NCBI GenBank assembly: GCA_035628915.1
Contig: DASPIW010000015.1
Span: 34,158 to 98,157, forward strand
Direction: 5' to 3'
From: JARBUG01 sp035628915
GTDB lineage: Bacteria; Bacillota; Sulfobacillia; Symbiobacteriales; Symbiobacteriaceae
Length of the DNA stretch: 64,000 nucleotides
How positions within the stretch are numbered: position 1 is the stretch's first letter; the number at the start of each line of letters is the position of its first letter. Both the position numbers and the translations under genes were made by a program. A model generated the notes under the pieces. It had not been told where the DNA came from and made no database searches. It was given only the letters and a program-made list of their open reading frames with translations. Of the stretch, positions 1 to 8,195 are shown one piece after another.

Positions 1-450
1 CTGAAGCTGCCCCTGGTCGGGGCGCTGCGGTATAAGCGGGAGCTCTGCCGGTTGTGTAGGACGCTCGCGACGATGAGCCGGAGCGGGGTGCCGCTTATGG
101 CGGCGCTGCTGACGGCCGGCGAGGCGATGGACGGCGGGCCGCTGAAGCAGGCCGTGGCCGATGTGCAGCGCCGGGTGGCGGATGGCGATACGTTCGGCGA
201 CGCCCTCCGGGCGCAAAAAGTGTTTGATCGCATCAGCGTGGAGATGATCGCCCTGGGCGAGCAGGCCGGCACCATGGAGACGATGCTCTTCAAGGTGGCC
301 GCCGTGGCGGACAAGGACGTGAATCTGCTGCTGGAGCGTCTGACAGCTCTACTGGAGCCGATGATGACGGTGCTGGTGGGCGGGTTGGTGGTTGGCATCA
401 TCGTTCCCATGATTCTGCCCATGTTCGACATTCTCGGCCAGGTTCATTAA
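1..450 (+). CDS. pilC: Type IV pilus inner-membrane platform protein PilC, 3' end
   Basis: The frame is open from base 1, so this is the C-terminal ~149 residues of a longer protein. It carries the GspF/PilC signature of the second cytoplasmic domain (an LKLPLVGAL-like stretch, then RTLATMSRSGVPLMAALLTA) and ends with a hydrophobic segment near the C-terminus (VLVGGLVVGIIVPMILPMF). PilC forms the inner-membrane platform on which pilin subunits are assembled. The downstream pilin genes on the same strand support this. The start lies outside the window. Confidence 0.93.
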   Translation: MKLPLVGALRYKRELCRLCRTLATMSRSGVPLMAALLTAGEAMDGGPLKQAVADVQRRVADGDTFGDALRAQKVFDRISVEMIALGEQAGTMETMLFKVAAVADKDVNLLLERLTALLEPMMTVLVGGLVVGIIVPMILPMFDILGQVH

Positions 451-476
451 GTTAGCTTGAAAGGGTGGGGCAAGAG

Positions 477-911
477 ATGATGCAGAAGCTTCGGAAGAGA
501 GATGGGTTTACCCTGATTGAGCTCGTGGTGGTGGTCGCGATTCTAGGGATCCTGGCGGTGATTGTTACGCCGAAGGTGCTGGGTGCGATTGAGAACGCAA
601 AGAACAGCAGCATTAAATCCAGTTCCAAACAGATCCAAGTCGCCATGGAACGGATTAATGCCGAGACTGGCTCATATCCGGATGGAGATGCATTTTGCGA
701 CAGCGGCACCGTTACCTGGACCGATAATGGTGATTCCTGCGATCCCGCTACCATGGCCACGGTTTTGAAGGACTATGTGTCCCTGGACACCAGTATCATC
801 GATTCTGCCACTTACGATGAAGATTACGTGTTGACAATCAGCTTTGTGAACGGCGACGAAACGAAGGATTACGAGATCACTCCGGAGGCCGTTGCCGACG
901 TAACCCCGTAA
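477..911 (+). CDS. Type IV major pilin (prepilin)
   Basis: A 144-residue class III-signal prepilin. A short basic leader (MMQKLRKRDG) is followed by the cleavage and methylation site G/FTLIEL and a hydrophobic helix. The glutamate at +5 of the mature protein is present, and PilD-type peptidase would cut after the Gly. I chose the ATG at 477 because a GGGTGGGG ribosome binding site lies 6 bases upstream; the GTG at 465 would overlap that site. The C-terminal globular part is acidic, with two cysteines (around residues 73 and 83) that could form the D-loop disulfide. A strong terminator follows, so this gene is probably expressed above its neighbours. Confidence 0.93.
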   Translation: MMQKLRKRDGFTLIELVVVVAILGILAVIVTPKVLGAIENAKNSSIKSSSKQIQVAMERINAETGSYPDGDAFCDSGTVTWTDNGDSCDPATMATVLKDYVSLDTSIIDSATYDEDYVLTISFVNGDETKDYEITPEAVADVTP

Positions 912-920
912 GCAAATCAA

Positions 921-946
921 GGGAGGTCCGCCCGGGCCTCCCTTTT
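921..946 (+). terminator. Rho-independent terminator after the pilin gene
   Basis: Six-bp GC stem (GGGAGG/CCTCCC) with a 10-nt loop followed by TTTT. It lies between the major pilin and the minor pilin genes and probably gives partial termination, which would set pilin expression apart from the assembly genes. Confidence 0.8.
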
Positions 947-974
947 CCCCGTACATGCCGGGAGGTGAACGACC

Positions 975-1355
975 ATGCGTGAAGAGCGGGGCAGCATCTA
1001 CGTGGAAGCGCTGATTGCCGTGGCAATCATGGCGCTGGGCCTCATCCCCATCTTCGGCGGATGGTCGCTGACCGCCGGCGCCCAAATTGAAACGGGCCAG
1101 AAAAACGCGGCGCTGGCCATCGCCCGGGCCCACATCGAGCCGCTCCATGCGCTCGCCGGCGAGGACTGGGACGGCCTCCCCGCCAATGAGACAATATCGG
1201 ACCCCGCCCACCCGGACTACGAAATTCTCCAGACGGCGGTCGCCCGGCCGGACCAGGCCGGGCTCAAAGACGTAACCATCACTGTCTCCTGGACGGACCG
1301 CCGGGGCGCCACCCAGTCCGTCACGCTGGCTACGGCCGTGGCGAGGAGGCCATAA
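975..1355 (+). CDS. Minor pilin / pseudopilin (PilV/GspI-like)
   Basis: A 126-residue prepilin-like protein. After the leader MREERG comes SIYVEALIAVAIMALGL, a hydrophobic helix with Glu at mature position 5. The residue after the cleavage Gly is Ser rather than Phe or Met, so processing by prepilin peptidase is likely but not certain. The ATG at 975 follows a GGGAGG site. The stop lies 2 bases before the next minor pilin start, so the two are co-translated. The family assignment rests on the N-terminus and position; the rest is not diagnostic. Confidence 0.8.
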   Translation: MREERGSIYVEALIAVAIMALGLIPIFGGWSLTAGAQIETGQKNAALAIARAHIEPLHALAGEDWDGLPANETISDPAHPDYEILQTAVARPDQAGLKDVTITVSWTDRRGATQSVTLATAVARRP

Positions 1356-1357
1356 CC

Positions 1358-1810
1358 ATGCTGTGGCGCCGTCTGCTCAGAGAACGCCGGGGCGTAACGC
1401 TCGTGGAACTGATAGTCGGCATCGCCATTGCCGGCCTGATCCTGATCACCGTGACATCGACCGAAATCTTCGCCTGGCGCTACCGGAAGGCGGATGAACA
1501 GGCCTTTGCCGGCCAGGCGGAAGCGACCACCCTGCTGGACCGCTTCGCACAGGACGTCCGGCAATCAACTGGCATCAGCCTCCCGTCAGAAGGGGCCAGC
1601 ACCGTGACGATCACCGTTGCCGGTGCCCCGGTCACCTACCAACTTGATGTAAACACGAAAGAAATCCGCCGCCAGGGGCGCGTGCTGATGCGCGACGCCA
1701 CAGGGCTGGCGTTCTATCGGGAAGACGGCGGCCGCACCTTACGCGCCGTTGTAACCGCCACCCATGGATACCGCCTCGAGAGCCGGGCAACCACGCGGTT
1801 GGGGCCGTAA
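1358..1810 (+). CDS. Minor pilin / pseudopilin (GspJ/PilW-like)
   Basis: A 150-residue prepilin-like protein with leader MLWRRLLRERRG, then VTLVELIVGIAIAGLIL: Glu at +5 and a hydrophobic helix. A Val follows the cleavage Gly. The body (DRFAQDVRQSTG, RRQGRVLMRDATGLAFYRED) resembles PulJ-type pseudopilins that help prime pilus assembly. It is the third of three pilin-like genes between pilC and pilM. Confidence 0.82.
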   Translation: MLWRRLLRERRGVTLVELIVGIAIAGLILITVTSTEIFAWRYRKADEQAFAGQAEATTLLDRFAQDVRQSTGISLPSEGASTVTITVAGAPVTYQLDVNTKEIRRQGRVLMRDATGLAFYREDGGRTLRAVVTATHGYRLESRATTRLGP

Positions 1811-1827
1811 AGGAAGGGGGGATCAGG

Positions 1828-2790
1828 ATGTGGGGAGGCCTTTTCCGGCACCCGCTGCCGGTGGGCATCGACGTGGGCAGCCGCACGGTCAGCATCGTCC
1901 AGGCCGCACCGGCGCGTCGTGGGCTCCGCTGGCGCGTCGTGGGTGCCACTCAGGTGCCTACGCCGGCGGGCAGCGTGCACGAAGGGCAGGTCGTCGATGT
2001 GAAGCTGCTCGGCGAAGCGATCCGCCAGGCTCTGCGGGAGGCCGGAATCAAGGCGCGCACGGCGGCCCTGGCCGTTCCTGCCCAGTATGGCTTCCTCCGC
2101 CGCGTCACCTTCCCGAAGATGCCCCTCAAAGAACTGCGGGCCACCATCGATCTGCAGCCCGAGCGCTATATCCCCCTCGCCCGTGAGGGAAGCATCTACG
2201 ACGTCAACATTCTCCCGGGCGAAACGGCAGACGGGCAGATCGCGGCGGTAGTGGGCGCCGCACCCCGCCACATCGTGGCCGACCTGATGGCGGCCTGCCG
2301 GTTCGCCCACCTGAAAGCGCAGCGGATCGATCTTGAGCCGCTCGCGCTGAACAGAGCGCTGATCGCAGCGGGCCTGGCCGGCCGGAATTCGTCCTTCGCC
2401 GTGGTCGACCTCGGCGCCAGTGCGGCGAAAATCAGCCTGTTCGAAGGGGAACTGCCCCTGGTGACCCGGGTTGTGGACATGCCCCATTCCGAGGTAGAGG
2501 GGAATTTCTTCGCCGGCGTGGGCACGGAGGATCTCTTTTTGGATATTCGCCGGTCGCTGGAGTTTGCACTGAATCAATCCGACGCCAGACCGTCGCGGGT
2601 TTTCATCGGCGGGGGGGCCGGCGGCGACGAGTTCCTGCTGATCTCATTGACCGGGTATTTGCGAAGCTTCCTCTCGGGCCGCCTGGCAACGGATTTTCAG
2701 GTCGAACCCCTGCAGGCGCCCGACCTCGGCATCAACCAGTCGCAAATGCTGGCTTTTGGCTTATCGCTGCTGCCGGAGATGCTAACATGA
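1828..2790 (+). CDS. pilM: Type IV pilus assembly protein PilM
   Basis: A 320-residue actin/FtsA-like cytoplasmic ATPase of the alignment subcomplex that binds the cytoplasmic tail of PilN. The phosphate-1-like GIDVGSRTVSIVQ is near the N-terminus and phosphate-2-like VVDLGASAAKISLF is around residue 192. The ATG at 1828 follows an AAGGAAGGGGGG site. The stop overlaps the pilN start by 4 bases (ATGA), indicating translational coupling and matched PilM/PilN levels. Confidence 0.93.
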   Translation: MWGGLFRHPLPVGIDVGSRTVSIVQAAPARRGLRWRVVGATQVPTPAGSVHEGQVVDVKLLGEAIRQALREAGIKARTAALAVPAQYGFLRRVTFPKMPLKELRATIDLQPERYIPLAREGSIYDVNILPGETADGQIAAVVGAAPRHIVADLMAACRFAHLKAQRIDLEPLALNRALIAAGLAGRNSSFAVVDLGASAAKISLFEGELPLVTRVVDMPHSEVEGNFFAGVGTEDLFLDIRRSLEFALNQSDARPSRVFIGGGAGGDEFLLISLTGYLRSFLSGRLATDFQVEPLQAPDLGINQSQMLAFGLSLLPEMLT

Positions 2791-3326
2791 TTAACATCAA
2801 CCTGATCATCAAACCGAAACCGAAAATCAACTGGCGCCGTGTCGCAGCGACGACCCTGACAGGGGCTGTCATCATGGGCTTCGGAGTCTACGCCGTCAAC
2901 TGGTGGTCCGACTACCATCAACTCCAAGAAGAAGTCGCCGGGCTGACACAGCTGGAAGCGACCTACCGTAAGGTGATTGCGCAGGGGAAAACCCTCAAGG
3001 ATCGGGAAGCTGAGGTGCTCAAGCAGGAGCAGCAGCTAGCTCTGACCGGGCGGAACCAGGCGCCCTGGGGGCAGGCCGATGTGCTGCAGGCTGTCTTCGC
3101 CGCTGCGCCGGCTGATGTGGCCGTGAACGAGGTGGCCATCGACAAGAACCAGGCACTGCTTCTCAGCGGGCAAGCTCCGGACTTTGATGCGGCCATGCGC
3201 TTTTTGCGTGCGCTGCAGGCCCTCCCGGCCCTGACAGCGGTGGAGGAGCGAAAACTCGCTACCGTAACCAAGGGCATCACGACCTTTACGTTTGCGGCGA
3301 AGGTGCGGCGGGAGGGAGCCCCATGA
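2787..3326 (+). CDS. pilN: Type IV pilus assembly protein PilN
   Basis: A 179-residue bitopic membrane protein. The N-terminus MININLIIKPKPKI matches the PilN peptide that docks into PilM. One membrane helix follows (residues ~20-38), then a coiled coil (EEVAGLTQLEATYRKVI...) and a ferredoxin-like C-terminal domain. It overlaps both neighbours by 4 bases, as expected for a PilMNO complex made from one message. Confidence 0.93.
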   Translation: MININLIIKPKPKINWRRVAATTLTGAVIMGFGVYAVNWWSDYHQLQEEVAGLTQLEATYRKVIAQGKTLKDREAEVLKQEQQLALTGRNQAPWGQADVLQAVFAAAPADVAVNEVAIDKNQALLLSGQAPDFDAAMRFLRALQALPALTAVEERKLATVTKGITTFTFAAKVRREGAP

Positions 3327-3928
3327 ACCGGCAAAGCGTACTGATCTGGATTCTGGTGGTAGTGGTCATGTTCGGGCTGCCCCTTCACTACATGGATGCA
3401 GCCATCGAGGGGAATCGGGCAAAGCTCAAAGAAGGACAGGCCAAGCTGGCCCCGCTGCGCAAGGAGGTGGAAGCCCTGCGCCAGCGGGAGCAGCAGCTCA
3501 CCGACCGCAAACGTGTACTTGAAGCCATCAGTACCCGTTTGATCGAAGGGCAGCCATTCGCCACCATTCAGCGGGAACTGACGGCGGTTGCTGTAAAGAG
3601 CGGGGTGAGCCTGAGTTCGCTGATTCTGGAGGGACCCGAGTCGGTGGCGGACCTGTCCGCCGTGGTGAAATACAAGGCTACGCTGCAGGTCACGGGCAAT
3701 CGCAACCAGTACCTTGAGTTTCTCCGACAGCTAGAGCGCCACAGCCTGCTGATCGAACTGCCAGAGGTGAGCCTGCGGACGCAGCCACCTGCGGCCAAAG
3801 GCGCCGTGCCGCCGGCGTCACAGGTACCACAGGCGACACAGAAGCCACAGGCGCCACAGGTACCACAGGCGCCACAGGAGCCTCAGGTGCAGCAGTTGTT
3901 GGTTCTCGGCTTTTACGCAAAGAAGTAG
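3323..3928 (+). CDS. pilO: Type IV pilus assembly protein PilO
   Basis: A 201-residue protein with an N-terminal membrane helix (VLIWILVVVVMFGLPLHYMD), a coiled coil (residues ~32-62) and a ferredoxin-like domain (~70-155) that pairs with PilN. It ends in an unusual Pro/Gln tail of about 35 residues made of short PQ(A/V)P-type repeats encoded by a 9-12 bp DNA repeat. No PilP or secretin gene follows, as expected for a monoderm organism. Confidence 0.9.
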   Translation: MNRQSVLIWILVVVVMFGLPLHYMDAAIEGNRAKLKEGQAKLAPLRKEVEALRQREQQLTDRKRVLEAISTRLIEGQPFATIQRELTAVAVKSGVSLSSLILEGPESVADLSAVVKYKATLQVTGNRNQYLEFLRQLERHSLLIELPEVSLRTQPPAAKGAVPPASQVPQATQKPQAPQVPQAPQEPQVQQLLVLGFYAKK

Positions 3929-3932
3929 GACA

Positions 3933-3972
3933 AGTGCCGCCCGACCTTCATGCATGAACGTCGGGCGGCACT
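3933..3972. terminator. Long palindromic bidirectional terminator
   Basis: A 40-bp near-perfect palindrome (one C/C mismatch) with arms AGTGCCGCCCGAC and GTCGGGCGGCACT and a palindromic centre TTCATGCATGAA. It sits between convergent genes and can terminate transcription from either side. Confidence 0.75.
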
Positions 3973-3978
3973 CGTGCT

Positions 3979-4899
3979 TCATTTCATGGGGAGATGGCCC
4001 AGCGTGCGGATCGGCCGGTAAAGGTCCGTGGAATCGAAGCGAATCACCGGCCCGTACGTCGCCCATGGATCGGATGACGTCACCTGCTTGTTTGCAGCCG
4101 ATTCTTGCAGGCTGGCGAGGGGGCGCAGCGAAATCTCTGTTTTGGTATGATCGACAGTAGAGGCCAGGCGGCGGACGACGAGGTAGGTGCCATTGTCCAT
4201 CAAAGTCAGCTCGTTCTTGGCGAACCCCCCGGGCCAGCCGTCGACCACGTCAACCACGGACCAGGCGATGTGAAAGCCTTCGCGGGATGAGGCCGGCTGG
4301 ACCCGTCGGGCGGCATCTTCCAGCCATTTCGTCAACTCGCCGGGCGCCTCGCGCACCGCCTTCTCCCACGCCGGGTAGTCTGCCACCCGGATGAGCCCGA
4401 CCAGCGCAACGCCGTTTGTGTGGGTCATCTTCTGGTATTCGACCCGGAATGCAGCCCCTCCCTGAGCGAAGCTGCTGAAGTCTGAAGTCAGGGCTTTCTT
4501 AGCATCATCGATGGTAATGGCGGGGCCGGTGAACTTCGGCGGCGGCTCCGGATTGGCCGAGTGGATGTTGCCGTCTTCCAGGGGCGTTTCGCCTGGCAGC
4601 CCTGGAATGCTGATCACATTCGACGGCGAATTGGCAGCGTTGTTGGATGTGACGATGCGCCAGGACGGGTCTGGCGGCGGCGCCGGGACCGTCACCGCGG
4701 GGGCCGCGTTTTGGACCGGCGGAACGCTGACCTGCTCCTCGGCGACGGGGGCCTCCCGGGTAGCGGACCCGGCAGGATTGGTGTACGAGGCGATTGCCAT
4801 GCCGGTGACGAAGCCGAGGGCGAGAATCACGGGAATGGCAGCCCATAGCGTCCAGGGGGGCAGGCCGCGCGGATGTGATGGATGATGTGCTGAATCCAC
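3979..4899 (-). CDS. Membrane-anchored protein of unknown function
   Basis: A 306-residue protein with a cytoplasmic N-terminus rich in His/Pro, one membrane helix (residues ~16-38), a low-complexity Pro/Ala linker (~45-80) and a soluble extracytoplasmic domain of ~200 residues that I do not recognise. It contains DDAKKALTSDFSSFAQGGAAF and several Trp motifs. The start is GTG at 4899, preceded by a GGAGGGG site 6 bases upstream. It runs convergent to the pil operon and divergent from the O-antigen-ligase-like gene. Confidence 0.75.
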   Translation of the reverse strand: MDSAHHPSHPRGLPPWTLWAAIPVILALGFVTGMAIASYTNPAGSATREAPVAEEQVSVPPVQNAAPAVTVPAPPPDPSWRIVTSNNAANSPSNVISIPGLPGETPLEDGNIHSANPEPPPKFTGPAITIDDAKKALTSDFSSFAQGGAAFRVEYQKMTHTNGVALVGLIRVADYPAWEKAVREAPGELTKWLEDAARRVQPASSREGFHIAWSVVDVVDGWPGGFAKNELTLMDNGTYLVVRRLASTVDHTKTEISLRPLASLQESAANKQVTSSDPWATYGPVIRFDSTDLYRPIRTLGHLPMK

Positions 4900-4933
4900 G
4901 GGTTTCCCCTCCTCTGAATACCAAGGTGATTGT

Positions 4934-6778
4934 ATGCGCAGGCGGTTCTTGATCGGGTTGATGGTCCTGCTGCTAGGCGCCGGCGCTTTCTGGGACGGGC
5001 TGTATGCGCCCGGTCAGCAGCTGGCGGCAACGGCGGCGGCGAGCCTGTTGGTTGCGTTTGCTGGCGGGACCGCGCCGTTGACCACGCTGGAAGCGGTGCT
5101 GCTGACGGTGTTCGGCGCGGCTGCCCTGATTTCTCTCCGGGCGCCCGCCGCGGCCGGCGCAGCCGCACATGGTCCGCTGATTGCGGCGGGCTGGCTGCTG
5201 GCGTTCTGGCTTGGCCGCCGCCTGGCAGACGAAACGTGGGTGCAGCGGACATTGTGTTGGCTTTGGGCCGTACTCGGGCCGCTGATGGTATTCGGCGGCC
5301 TGGCAGCGATGTCCTATCTGCCGGTGCACCATTCCGGGCGGCTGGCGTCGTTTCTGGGGTACCCCATCGCGGTCGGCGCACTCGGGCTCCTGGGTATCGC
5401 CGGATCGTTGCCCTTGCTCGCGGGCGGGCGCCGGTGGGCGCCGTTTCTGGCCTGGGGCAACGGCGTGGCCATTTTGCTGTCGGGTTCACGGGGCGTCTGG
5501 GCGGCGGCGCTGGTGCTCGCGGTCTATCTGGCCTGGGCCAACCGGGGGCTGATCCGCCCGCTCTGGTGGCCCATTGCCGGGGCTCTGGCGGCAGCCTTGT
5601 GGATCGGCCCGGCGGTGGCCGCCCGGGCGCCGCTTCCCGCGCTGCTTGCGTTCTTGCTCATTGGATTGACGGTGATTCTCGCCGGATGGTTCCCCCGGTT
5701 TTCTTTCGTGGCCGTCCCGGCGTGGGTGGTCAGTATGGCCTTTGCCGCCCCGGGATGGCGTTGGCTGGGCGGTCGGGCCGCTGCATTGTCCGATGGTTCA
5801 TCGATTGAACGCATGACGTTCCTCAAAGACGGGCTGAAAATGGCGGCGGACCTGCCCGGGGGGGCCGGCTTCAAGGCCTGGACGGCCCTCCACCTGCAGG
5901 GGGCGAGCTACGGCTACTATTCGGCCGAAGCGCATAGCGCTCCCATCGACCTGACGCTGGCTTTCGGCTGGCTGGGCGGGCTGGTCTTTCTGGTGTTGTT
6001 GATGCGCTTTCTGGTCGGCCTGCGCCACGGGCGGGCCTGGGACGGCTGGCGTCTCGGTGCCCTGACCGGGCTCGGCGCCCTGGCGCTGCACGCCCTGGTC
6101 GACTGGGACCTGAGCTATGGCCTGTTTGCGATGCCGCTCTGGCTCGGCTTCGGGCTGGTGTCGCCGCCCGGCGCCGGGCGGCGTTGGCCCCACGGGGCCG
6201 CCGCCGCCCTGGCCGGACTGGCCACGGCGGGCGCCGTGGTCGTGGGCGCCGGCGACGCGGCGACCGTGCTGGCCCAGCGGGCCCTGGACGCCGCCCGCCC
6301 GGACGCGGCGGCGCGCCACGCCGCCCTGGCCGTAGCGCTCACTCCCTGGAACGACCTGGCCCGGGCCCAACAGGGGCGGGCGTTAAGCGCCCTGGACCGC
6401 ACGGAGGAAGCGGTGGCGGCGTTTGCTGTGGCCAGGCGGTATGGCGCATTCGAGCCCTGGTACGCCGAACTGCAGGCCCGGGAACTGCTCCGGGCGGGGC
6501 GCCCCGCCGCGGCCGCCGCCGCCTACCGGGAGTTCGTCCGGCTCTGGCCGTGGTACGTGCCCGCCTACGAGGCGGCGCTCTCAGCCCATATAGACATGCT
6601 GTTCCGGGCCGACCTGGCCGGCGACCGGGCGACGGCCGCAGAGATCGCTGCGAGCGGGCGGGAAATCCTCGGGCAGCTGGACCGGCAGAAAGCGAAAGAG
6701 CCGGCGGGGCGCCCCCGCCAGCCCATGAACCTGGACACGCCCACGATTCGCCAGGCAAAAGAAGTGTTCAAGGGGTGA
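4934..6778 (+). CDS. O-antigen-ligase/Wzy-like polytopic membrane protein with C-terminal TPRs
   Basis: A 614-residue protein with about 10-12 predicted membrane helices in residues 1-430, then a soluble TPR-like region (~440-590: WNDLARAQQGRALSALDR, repeated Ala/Leu helices). The motif around residues 310-350 (GFKAWTALHLQG then SAEAHSAPIDLTLAFGWLG) matches the periplasmic loop of Wzy_C/O-antigen-ligase proteins, where a conserved E-x-H precedes a Gly-rich helix. Such proteins polymerise or transfer glycans, and some TPR forms glycosylate pilins (PglL/TfpO-type). Closeness to the pilus operon makes pilin glycosylation a reasonable guess, no more. The start is ATG at 4934 after AAGGTGAT. Confidence 0.7.
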   Translation: MRRRFLIGLMVLLLGAGAFWDGLYAPGQQLAATAAASLLVAFAGGTAPLTTLEAVLLTVFGAAALISLRAPAAAGAAAHGPLIAAGWLLAFWLGRRLADETWVQRTLCWLWAVLGPLMVFGGLAAMSYLPVHHSGRLASFLGYPIAVGALGLLGIAGSLPLLAGGRRWAPFLAWGNGVAILLSGSRGVWAAALVLAVYLAWANRGLIRPLWWPIAGALAAALWIGPAVAARAPLPALLAFLLIGLTVILAGWFPRFSFVAVPAWVVSMAFAAPGWRWLGGRAAALSDGSSIERMTFLKDGLKMAADLPGGAGFKAWTALHLQGASYGYYSAEAHSAPIDLTLAFGWLGGLVFLVLLMRFLVGLRHGRAWDGWRLGALTGLGALALHALVDWDLSYGLFAMPLWLGFGLVSPPGAGRRWPHGAAAALAGLATAGAVVVGAGDAATVLAQRALDAARPDAAARHAALAVALTPWNDLARAQQGRALSALDRTEEAVAAFAVARRYGAFEPWYAELQARELLRAGRPAAAAAAYREFVRLWPWYVPAYEAALSAHIDMLFRADLAGDRATAAEIAASGREILGQLDRQKAKEPAGRPRQPMNLDTPTIRQAKEVFKG

Positions 6779-6803
6779 GCCACAACAGCTCACCCCTTGT
6801 TGT
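6770..6803. terminator. Terminator between convergent genes
   Basis: An 11-bp perfect stem (AAGGGGTGAGC/GCTCACCCCTT) with a 7-nt loop, overlapping the stop codon of the upstream gene and followed by GTTGTT. It can serve both directions. Confidence 0.75.
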
Positions 6804-7162
6804 TACGAAATCATGCGGACGAGTTTGCGGTAGCCTTCGGTGCCCCCGTCGTAGTGAAGGGCCACGGTGGTGACCAGGCCGGCCGTGGGCTCGAACTTGA
6901 GTTCCACATGGCCGTCTTCGTCGCAGCCGAGGCCGTTGATGCGGTCGATGGGCAGGTCGTAGCAGCGCTCGCCCCGCTGATCCACCAGCCGCAGGCGGTT
7001 CGCCACCCGGCCCACCCAGAACTCCCCTGCGTTCCAGATGCCCGGATGGCCATTGAGGTAGGTGAACTTGAGCATGTAGGGAGAGCCGTTCAGCCGCTCC
7101 GCTGCCCGGCGGCGGTACGCTTCGGCACCCTGCAGAAAAGCCCGGATGGCGCCCATGTCCAT
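6803..7162 (-). CDS. Hypothetical protein, 119 residues
   Basis: A soluble alpha/beta protein without recognised motifs (MLKFTYLNGHPGIWNAGEFW, then a beta-rich half ending GGTEGYRKLVRMIS). I moved the start to the ATG at 7162 because GGGAG lies 8 bases upstream; the GTG at 7171 sits directly against that site. It is the last of three leftward genes, downstream of the HesB-like selenoprotein gene. No function assigned. Confidence 0.6.
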   Translation of the reverse strand: MDMGAIRAFLQGAEAYRRRAAERLNGSPYMLKFTYLNGHPGIWNAGEFWVGRVANRLRLVDQRGERCYDLPIDRINGLGCDEDGHVELKFEPTAGLVTTVALHYDGGTEGYRKLVRMIS

Positions 7163-7223
7163 GCGTTTCACTCCCAGCGAAATGGTTCACCTTGAGTGTA
7201 CCAAATACTGGAAAGAAATGCAA

Positions 7224-7505
7224 CTAGGTCAGTTCCGGATGCTGCAGCCAGAATTTCTCGTAGGCCGGCGACCAGTCCAGCTCGGCGCCGTCGCCGAGGC
7301 GGGACAGGAAACGATCCAGGTAGACCTTGACGGGACCGGGGCCGTCGACCACCAGGGTATCGTCTTCGTAAGGCTCTGCCAGAGCCTGCCCGATGTTGGG
7401 ACCGCCTCAGCCCATGCCCCGGAGGTAGATTCGCAATCCGCGCTTGTCATCCGCGTCCTTCAGCAGTTCATGCAGTTTCGCTTCTGCAGCAGGGGTTAGC
7501 TTCAA
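7224..7505 (-). CDS. HesB/IscA-like selenoprotein (UGA read as Sec at codon 33)
   Basis: Read through one in-frame TGA (7407-7409), this is a 93-residue protein starting at TTG 7505 with GAGGTG 7 bases upstream and ending at TAG. The N-terminal half is MKLTPAAEAKLHELL..., typical of the HesB/IscA fold. The UGA falls in RGMG-U-GGPNIGQAL, exactly where HesB-like relatives carry Cys in a G-C/U-GGP motif. A 7-bp hairpin with a G-first loop (7371-7387) begins ~19 nt after the UGA, meeting the usual bacterial SECIS rules. Downstream codon use matches the neighbourhood and the frame stays open for 60 more codons, which argues against a stop. HesB-like selenoproteins are a known family. The exact role is unknown; iron-sulfur or redox chemistry is inferred. 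Sec machinery (selA, selB, selC, selD) is not in this window. Confidence 0.8.
7371..7387 (-). promoter_or_regulatory. Bacterial SECIS-like hairpin
   Basis: On the minus strand, AGGCTCT-GGC-AGAGCCT forms a perfect 7-bp stem with a GGC triloop. The loop starts about 26 nt after the UGA, inside the 16-37 nt range reported for bacterial SECIS elements, and begins with the required G. It lies within the coding sequence, as bacterial SECIS elements do. Confidence 0.7.
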
Positions 7506-7608
7506 CGTGAATCACCTCTGCTTTTTCTTTTCCGCGCGCCGCCCGTAGGCTCCTGCCCTTCCCAGCGCAGACGCGCCATTTACGGGTGCTGCCCGGCGCC
7601 GCACTACA

Positions 7609-8073
7609 CTAGCGCCCCGTGGCGCTGGGCGATTCGCCAGCGACGGGAGCATCCTTGCCGTCGTGCTGCTGTCCCCAGTCGCAGGCTTTGGCGAATTCGT
7701 GCTGATCCATGACCCGCTTCATGCAGGCGAGCGACTTTTCCTGCAGCAGCGCCTGCAGGGGCGGCGGCGCCTCCTGGAAGCGCTCATTGCCGAACTGCAT
7801 GATGTAGATCTTCAGAACATCCTCCTTGTCGCCCAGCGACCACTGCGTCTCTCTGGCAACGCCGGAGAGCGCATCCATATCAGCGTCGCTCATGCACTCC
7901 AGCAGGCAGCACATGGCGGGCGGTTCGTCCTGCTCGCCGTGCCAGTCCATCACATCCGAATAGCGAAGAATTTTGGCTTCCTTCCCGTATGAGCGCAGCA
8001 TTTGCACCGCCCGGACAAGATGTCCCAGGCGATCGCCGTCGCGCGACATGATTCCGAGCATGACTCTGGTCAT
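7609..8073 (-). CDS. Hypothetical protein, 154 residues
   Basis: A cytoplasmic protein with an N-terminal alpha/beta part (MTRVMLGIMSRDGDRLGHLV) and several Cys, including a CC pair (MCCLLEC), plus a hydrophilic C-terminal tail. The ATG at 8073 is preceded by GGGGAGG 7 bases upstream; codons further upstream lack a site. It is first in the leftward group with the HesB-like selenoprotein, about 100 bp upstream of it. Cysteine content and neighbourhood might suggest redox or metal chemistry, but I recognise no family. Confidence 0.6.
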   Translation of the reverse strand: MTRVMLGIMSRDGDRLGHLVRAVQMLRSYGKEAKILRYSDVMDWHGEQDEPPAMCCLLECMSDADMDALSGVARETQWSLGDKEDVLKIYIMQFGNERFQEAPPPLQALLQEKSLACMKRVMDQHEFAKACDWGQQHDGKDAPVAGESPSATGR

Positions 8074-8195
8074 TCGTTCGCCTCCCCGTGGGTTCGCTCT
8101 TATTATGCGCAAACAACACGGGCCTGACGGCTGCCGTAAACTGTCAGCTCAGCCAGCATCATCAGAATCTCCCGGCTGGTGTCTTATCAAGATAT

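Noticed and set aside
7407..7409. UGA in the HesB-like gene as a simple stop or sequencing error
   Set aside because: The Sec-typical G-U-GGP context, the SECIS-like hairpin at the right distance and the preserved downstream frame together favour recoding.
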